This document shows, piece after piece, positions 61,318 through 64,000 of a DNA stretch of 64,000 nt. The stretch's first letter is position 1; the number at the start of each line of letters is the position of its first letter. The position numbers and the translations under genes are program-made. This DNA is from an uncultured Opitutales bacterium (GTDB lineage Bacteria > Verrucomicrobiota > Verrucomicrobiia > Opitutales > Seribacteraceae). The stretch spans positions 1-64,000 of the forward strand of contig CALSMY010000014.1 of the NCBI GenBank assembly GCA_943787575.1, read 5' to 3'. The notes under the pieces were generated by a model that was given only the letters and a program-made list of their open reading frames with translations, had not been told where the DNA came from and did no database searches.

Positions 61318-62844
61318 TCAAATTAATTTGTCAGGATCTATTCGTTCCAAGGCAAAATATTCTCCACGGAACTTTTCTTCCACTACCTTGCGAACTGCTG
61401 GTGGTAAAGATCCTATTCTTTCCTTAATTTTGTCTGGGTCCGTTGATTGTCGGGGGGGAGCACTTTCAATATCCTGCGTATCAACATTTGGAAGATCTGT
61501 ATCTGCTAATTCACTTTGCACAGATTCCTCCACTTGAACAGATTTGCCTACCGAAGCATTTTCAATTGTTTCGGCAGGCTTAACCGGGTTTTTATCCAAT
61601 CCGAGAATTTCACTCGGTTCCCCGCTAGCCAGGACTTTTTCATCAGAAGTTCTAATGCTTTTTACTGGATCCTCCCTAGTAAGATCCAACACGGGTTCTT
61701 TTATAGGTTCAGGTTTGGCTTTTAGATTCGTTTTTTTTTTCGCTTCTCGGGGAACCAAGTTCGATATTTTACGAATCACCTGATCGATCGAGCGGGTACG
61801 ACCCGCTTCTATTGCACGAAAAAGAGTAACTTCAAAATTAGCTTTTTCAGAAAGGCCTGAACGGACTAGAGATTCTCCATCCCTTAAAGCATCCAAAATC
61901 CGGGATACTTGTTCAGGAGATATATCTTGGCTATCTGATACGCTTAAAGACTCGACTAAGCTCGAGCGGAATCTCTCGGAAAGATCTAATAAAGCTCGGT
62001 AAAAATCCAATCCATTCTCTGAAAATTTATCGGTTATATTTAAAATGGTGTCGTAATTAGCCGTAAGGACTGACTCGCTTAATTGATTGATCATATCAGA
62101 TGATGCTAATCCATAGACCTCCAAAACATCCGATTGGGATATGGATTTTCCACAAAATGAAATCATCTGGTCTAAAATGCTCTGAGCATCCCGCATTCCC
62201 CCCATCGCCATACGGGAAATAGCATCTAAAGCATTTTCGTCTGCATCAATCTGTTCATACTCACAAATTTCTTTGAGTTTACCAGTTATTAGAGGAGCAG
62301 GGATAGATCGAAATTCAAACCGTTGGCAACGAGATACAATGGTGGGCAATACCTTTTGTGATTCAGTGGTTGCGAATACAAATTTCACATGCGGGGGTGG
62401 CTCTTCCAATGTTTTTAACAAGGCGTTAAAAGCCTGCTGACTTAGCATATGTACCTCATCAATCACATATATCTTAAATCTGCATTGAGACGGAGCGTAT
62501 TGGCACTCGTCCCGCAAGTCTCTGACCTGCTCGACCGAATTATTTGAAGCCCCGTCAATTTCGATTACATCTAAGCACCGACCCGCCATAATCGATTTAC
62601 CTATCTCTGAATCTTCTGGCACTTCAAGGGATGGGCCATCCTCCCAATTCAAGGATTTAGCAAACAAACGAGCAGATGTAGTTTTGCCCGTACCCCGAGG
62701 TCCAACAAACAAATAGGCATGGGCAATTCTCCCCAACTCAATTGCATTGCCCAACGTACGCACCACATGGTCTTGACCGACAAGTTCGGAAAATTGCTTG
62801 GGTCGCCAACGGCGGGCGATTACTTGATAGGCTTCGGAGGACAT
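61318..62844 (-). CDS. dnaX: DNA polymerase III subunits gamma/tau
   Basis: [97 protein letters not shown]; start at ATG 62844. Confidence 0.97.
   Translation of the reverse strand: MSSEAYQVIARRWRPKQFSELVGQDHVVRTLGNAIELGRIAHAYLFVGPRGTGKTTSARLFAKSLNWEDGPSLEVPEDSEIGKSIMAGRCLDVIEIDGASNNSVEQVRDLRDECQYAPSQCRFKIYVIDEVHMLSQQAFNALLKTLEEPPPHVKFVFATTESQKVLPTIVSRCQRFEFRSIPAPLITGKLKEICEYEQIDADENALDAISRMAMGGMRDAQSILDQMISFCGKSISQSDVLEVYGLASSDMINQLSESVLTANYDTILNITDKFSENGLDFYRALLDLSERFRSSLVESLSVSDSQDISPEQVSRILDALRDGESLVRSGLSEKANFEVTLFRAIEAGRTRSIDQVIRKISNLVPREAKKKTNLKAKPEPIKEPVLDLTREDPVKSIRTSDEKVLASGEPSEILGLDKNPVKPAETIENASVGKSVQVEESVQSELADTDLPNVDTQDIESAPPRQSTDPDKIKERIGSLPPAVRKVVEEKFRGEYFALERIDPDKLI
61731..61740 (-). 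promoter_or_regulatory. A10 homopolymer (coding sense) in dnaX, candidate slippage/recoding site
   Basis: gaa gcg AAA AAA AAA Acg aat; both alternative frames meet early stops. Confidence 0.6.
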
Positions 62845-62929
62845 GGTGAAAGGAATATCTATTGTTCCTCTTTGCCAACCGTGCAAGTCAAACTAAACAA
62901 GTTTGAAAATTAATGGCAAAAAAAGGCAC

Positions 62930-63031
62930 AAAAAAGGCCAGGCACCCCACAGCACACAACTCTTGCGATTACCGCTGCTTCCTTCCGGACCTCACGGAGT
63001 TCATCCAATCGTCGTCGCATGGGACCCGACC
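62930..63031 (-). ncRNA. ffs: Small bacterial signal recognition particle RNA (4.5S-like)
   Basis: Minus strand carries GTGAGGTCCGGAAGGAAGCAGCGG with pairable flanking arms, ending in a U-tract. Confidence 0.93.
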
Positions 63032-63040
63032 TTAAATCTA

Positions 63041-63069
63041 ATTATCAATTATTCGACTGGTCTAAGCAA
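63041..63069 (-). promoter_or_regulatory. Promoter of the SRP RNA
   Basis: Minus strand TTGCTT-N17-GATAAT, about 10 bp upstream of the inferred RNA 5' end. Confidence 0.6.
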
Positions 63070-63159
63070 CGACTTTTTCAAATTTTATGTAGTTAACAAA
63101 TTCCATACCCCAATCTTTTTAACTTTGCCATTTCCACCTTTAATCATTTGAAAAACTTA

Positions 63160-64000
63160 ATGGGAAATTCATTTGGAACGCTCTTTCGTATAAGTTCCTG
63201 GGGGGAAAGCCATGGCGGTGGCATTGGTGTGGTCATCGACGGTTGCCCGCCCAGACTGCCCCTCAGCGTTGAAGATATTCAACCTGACTTAACCAGACGG
63301 CGCCCCGGACAAAGCAAAATTACCACCCCAAGGGATGAAGCCGACCAAGTGGAAATTCTTTCCGGGGTGTTTGATAGCCTAACTTTGGGAACCCCTATCG
63401 CCATGCTTGTCCGCAACCAGGATGCCCGACCACAAGCCTATGACGAAATGAAGGAAAAGTTTCGCCCATCTCATGCCGACTTTACTTATCAATCCAAGTT
63501 TGGTCACCGAAACCACGAAGGCGGTGGTCGCTCATCTGCACGCGAGACTATTGCAAGAGTGGCGGCTGGAGCCGTGGCTAAAAAAATTCTTTCCTACGAT
63601 CACATTGATATCCGTGCCTATGTTGAAAGAATTCACGATATACAGGCCCCATCAATCGAGGAATTGCCCACACTCGAACAAGTGGAATCAACCCCTACCA
63701 GATGTCCACACTCTGAAACTGCCGAGCTCATGGAAAAACGCATACTCGAAGCCAAAAAAGCCGGTGATTCTGTAGGAGGATCAATCCTTTGTCGGGTCTC
63801 CGGACTTCCTGTTGGCTGGGGGGCTCCAGTCTTTGATAGGCTCGAGGCAGATTTAGCTAAAGCTATGCTCAGCCTACCCGCCACCAAAGGATTTGAAGTA
63901 GGCAGCGGATTTGACGGGACCTATTTAAAAGGTTCCGAACATAACGATCTTTATGAATCGAGAGATGGTAAAGTTAGTACCTCCTCAAATCGATCGGGAG
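63160..64000 (+). CDS. aroC: Chorismate synthase (3' end outside window)
   Basis: ATG 63160: [83 protein letters not shown]; open to the window end, so missing from the ORF track. Confidence 0.96.
   Translation, partial: MGNSFGTLFRISSWGESHGGGIGVVIDGCPPRLPLSVEDIQPDLTRRRPGQSKITTPRDEADQVEILSGVFDSLTLGTPIAMLVRNQDARPQAYDEMKEKFRPSHADFTYQSKFGHRNHEGGGRSSARETIARVAAGAVAKKILSYDHIDIRAYVERIHDIQAPSIEELPTLEQVESTPTRCPHSETAELMEKRILEAKKAGDSVGGSILCRVSGLPVGWGAPVFDRLEADLAKAMLSLPATKGFEVGSGFDGTYLKGSEHNDLYESRDGKVSTSSNRSG

Noticed and set aside
1-64000. tRNA genes or CRISPR arrays
   Set aside because: Intergenic gaps are short and none showed a tRNA cloverleaf/TTCGA arm or regularly spaced direct repeats by eye; tRNAscan and a CRISPR finder would be decisive.

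Overview
The window is a gene-dense bacterial chromosome segment. Gene content and order (SecDF fusion, Suf cluster, complete MoxR/Bat operon, MreBCD-PBP2, GldA/F/G-like ABC module) suggest a Verrucomicrobiota/PVC-type marine bacterium; that placement is inference. From left to right it holds: a heavily frameshifted surface-polysaccharide tail; gluQ; a DEAD-box helicase; yajC-secDF; recJ; glyS; fur-sufCBD-sufT-rpiB-clpP; menE/menC; guaB-purA-nadC-birA-coaX; a Gld-like ABC module with DUF4340 and AsmA-like proteins; accBC with two Asp23-type proteins; gcvT; lgt; mreBCD-mrdA; a very large CHASE2 adenylate cyclase; moxR-DUF58-DUF4381-batA/B/C/D/E; dnaX; a small SRP RNA; and the start of aroC, which runs off the window and is absent from the ORF track. 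Best leads: (1) an A10 run in dnaX at the domain III/tau-tail boundary where both alternative frames stop at once, the architecture of a Thermus-like transcriptional slippage site making a gamma form; (2) a CHASE2 adenylate cyclase whose sensor domain is split by long coiled-coil insertions containing an internal repeat; (3) PBP2 and BatB/BatC proteins with unusual inserted or fused domains; (4) a Fur-like regulator upstream of suf that lacks the usual Cys pairs and sits behind two perfect dyads. Many conserved genes carry single-base indels, mostly at homopolymers. I read these mainly as uncorrected sequencing errors, not biology. No tRNA, CRISPR array, transposase or prophage was recognised.
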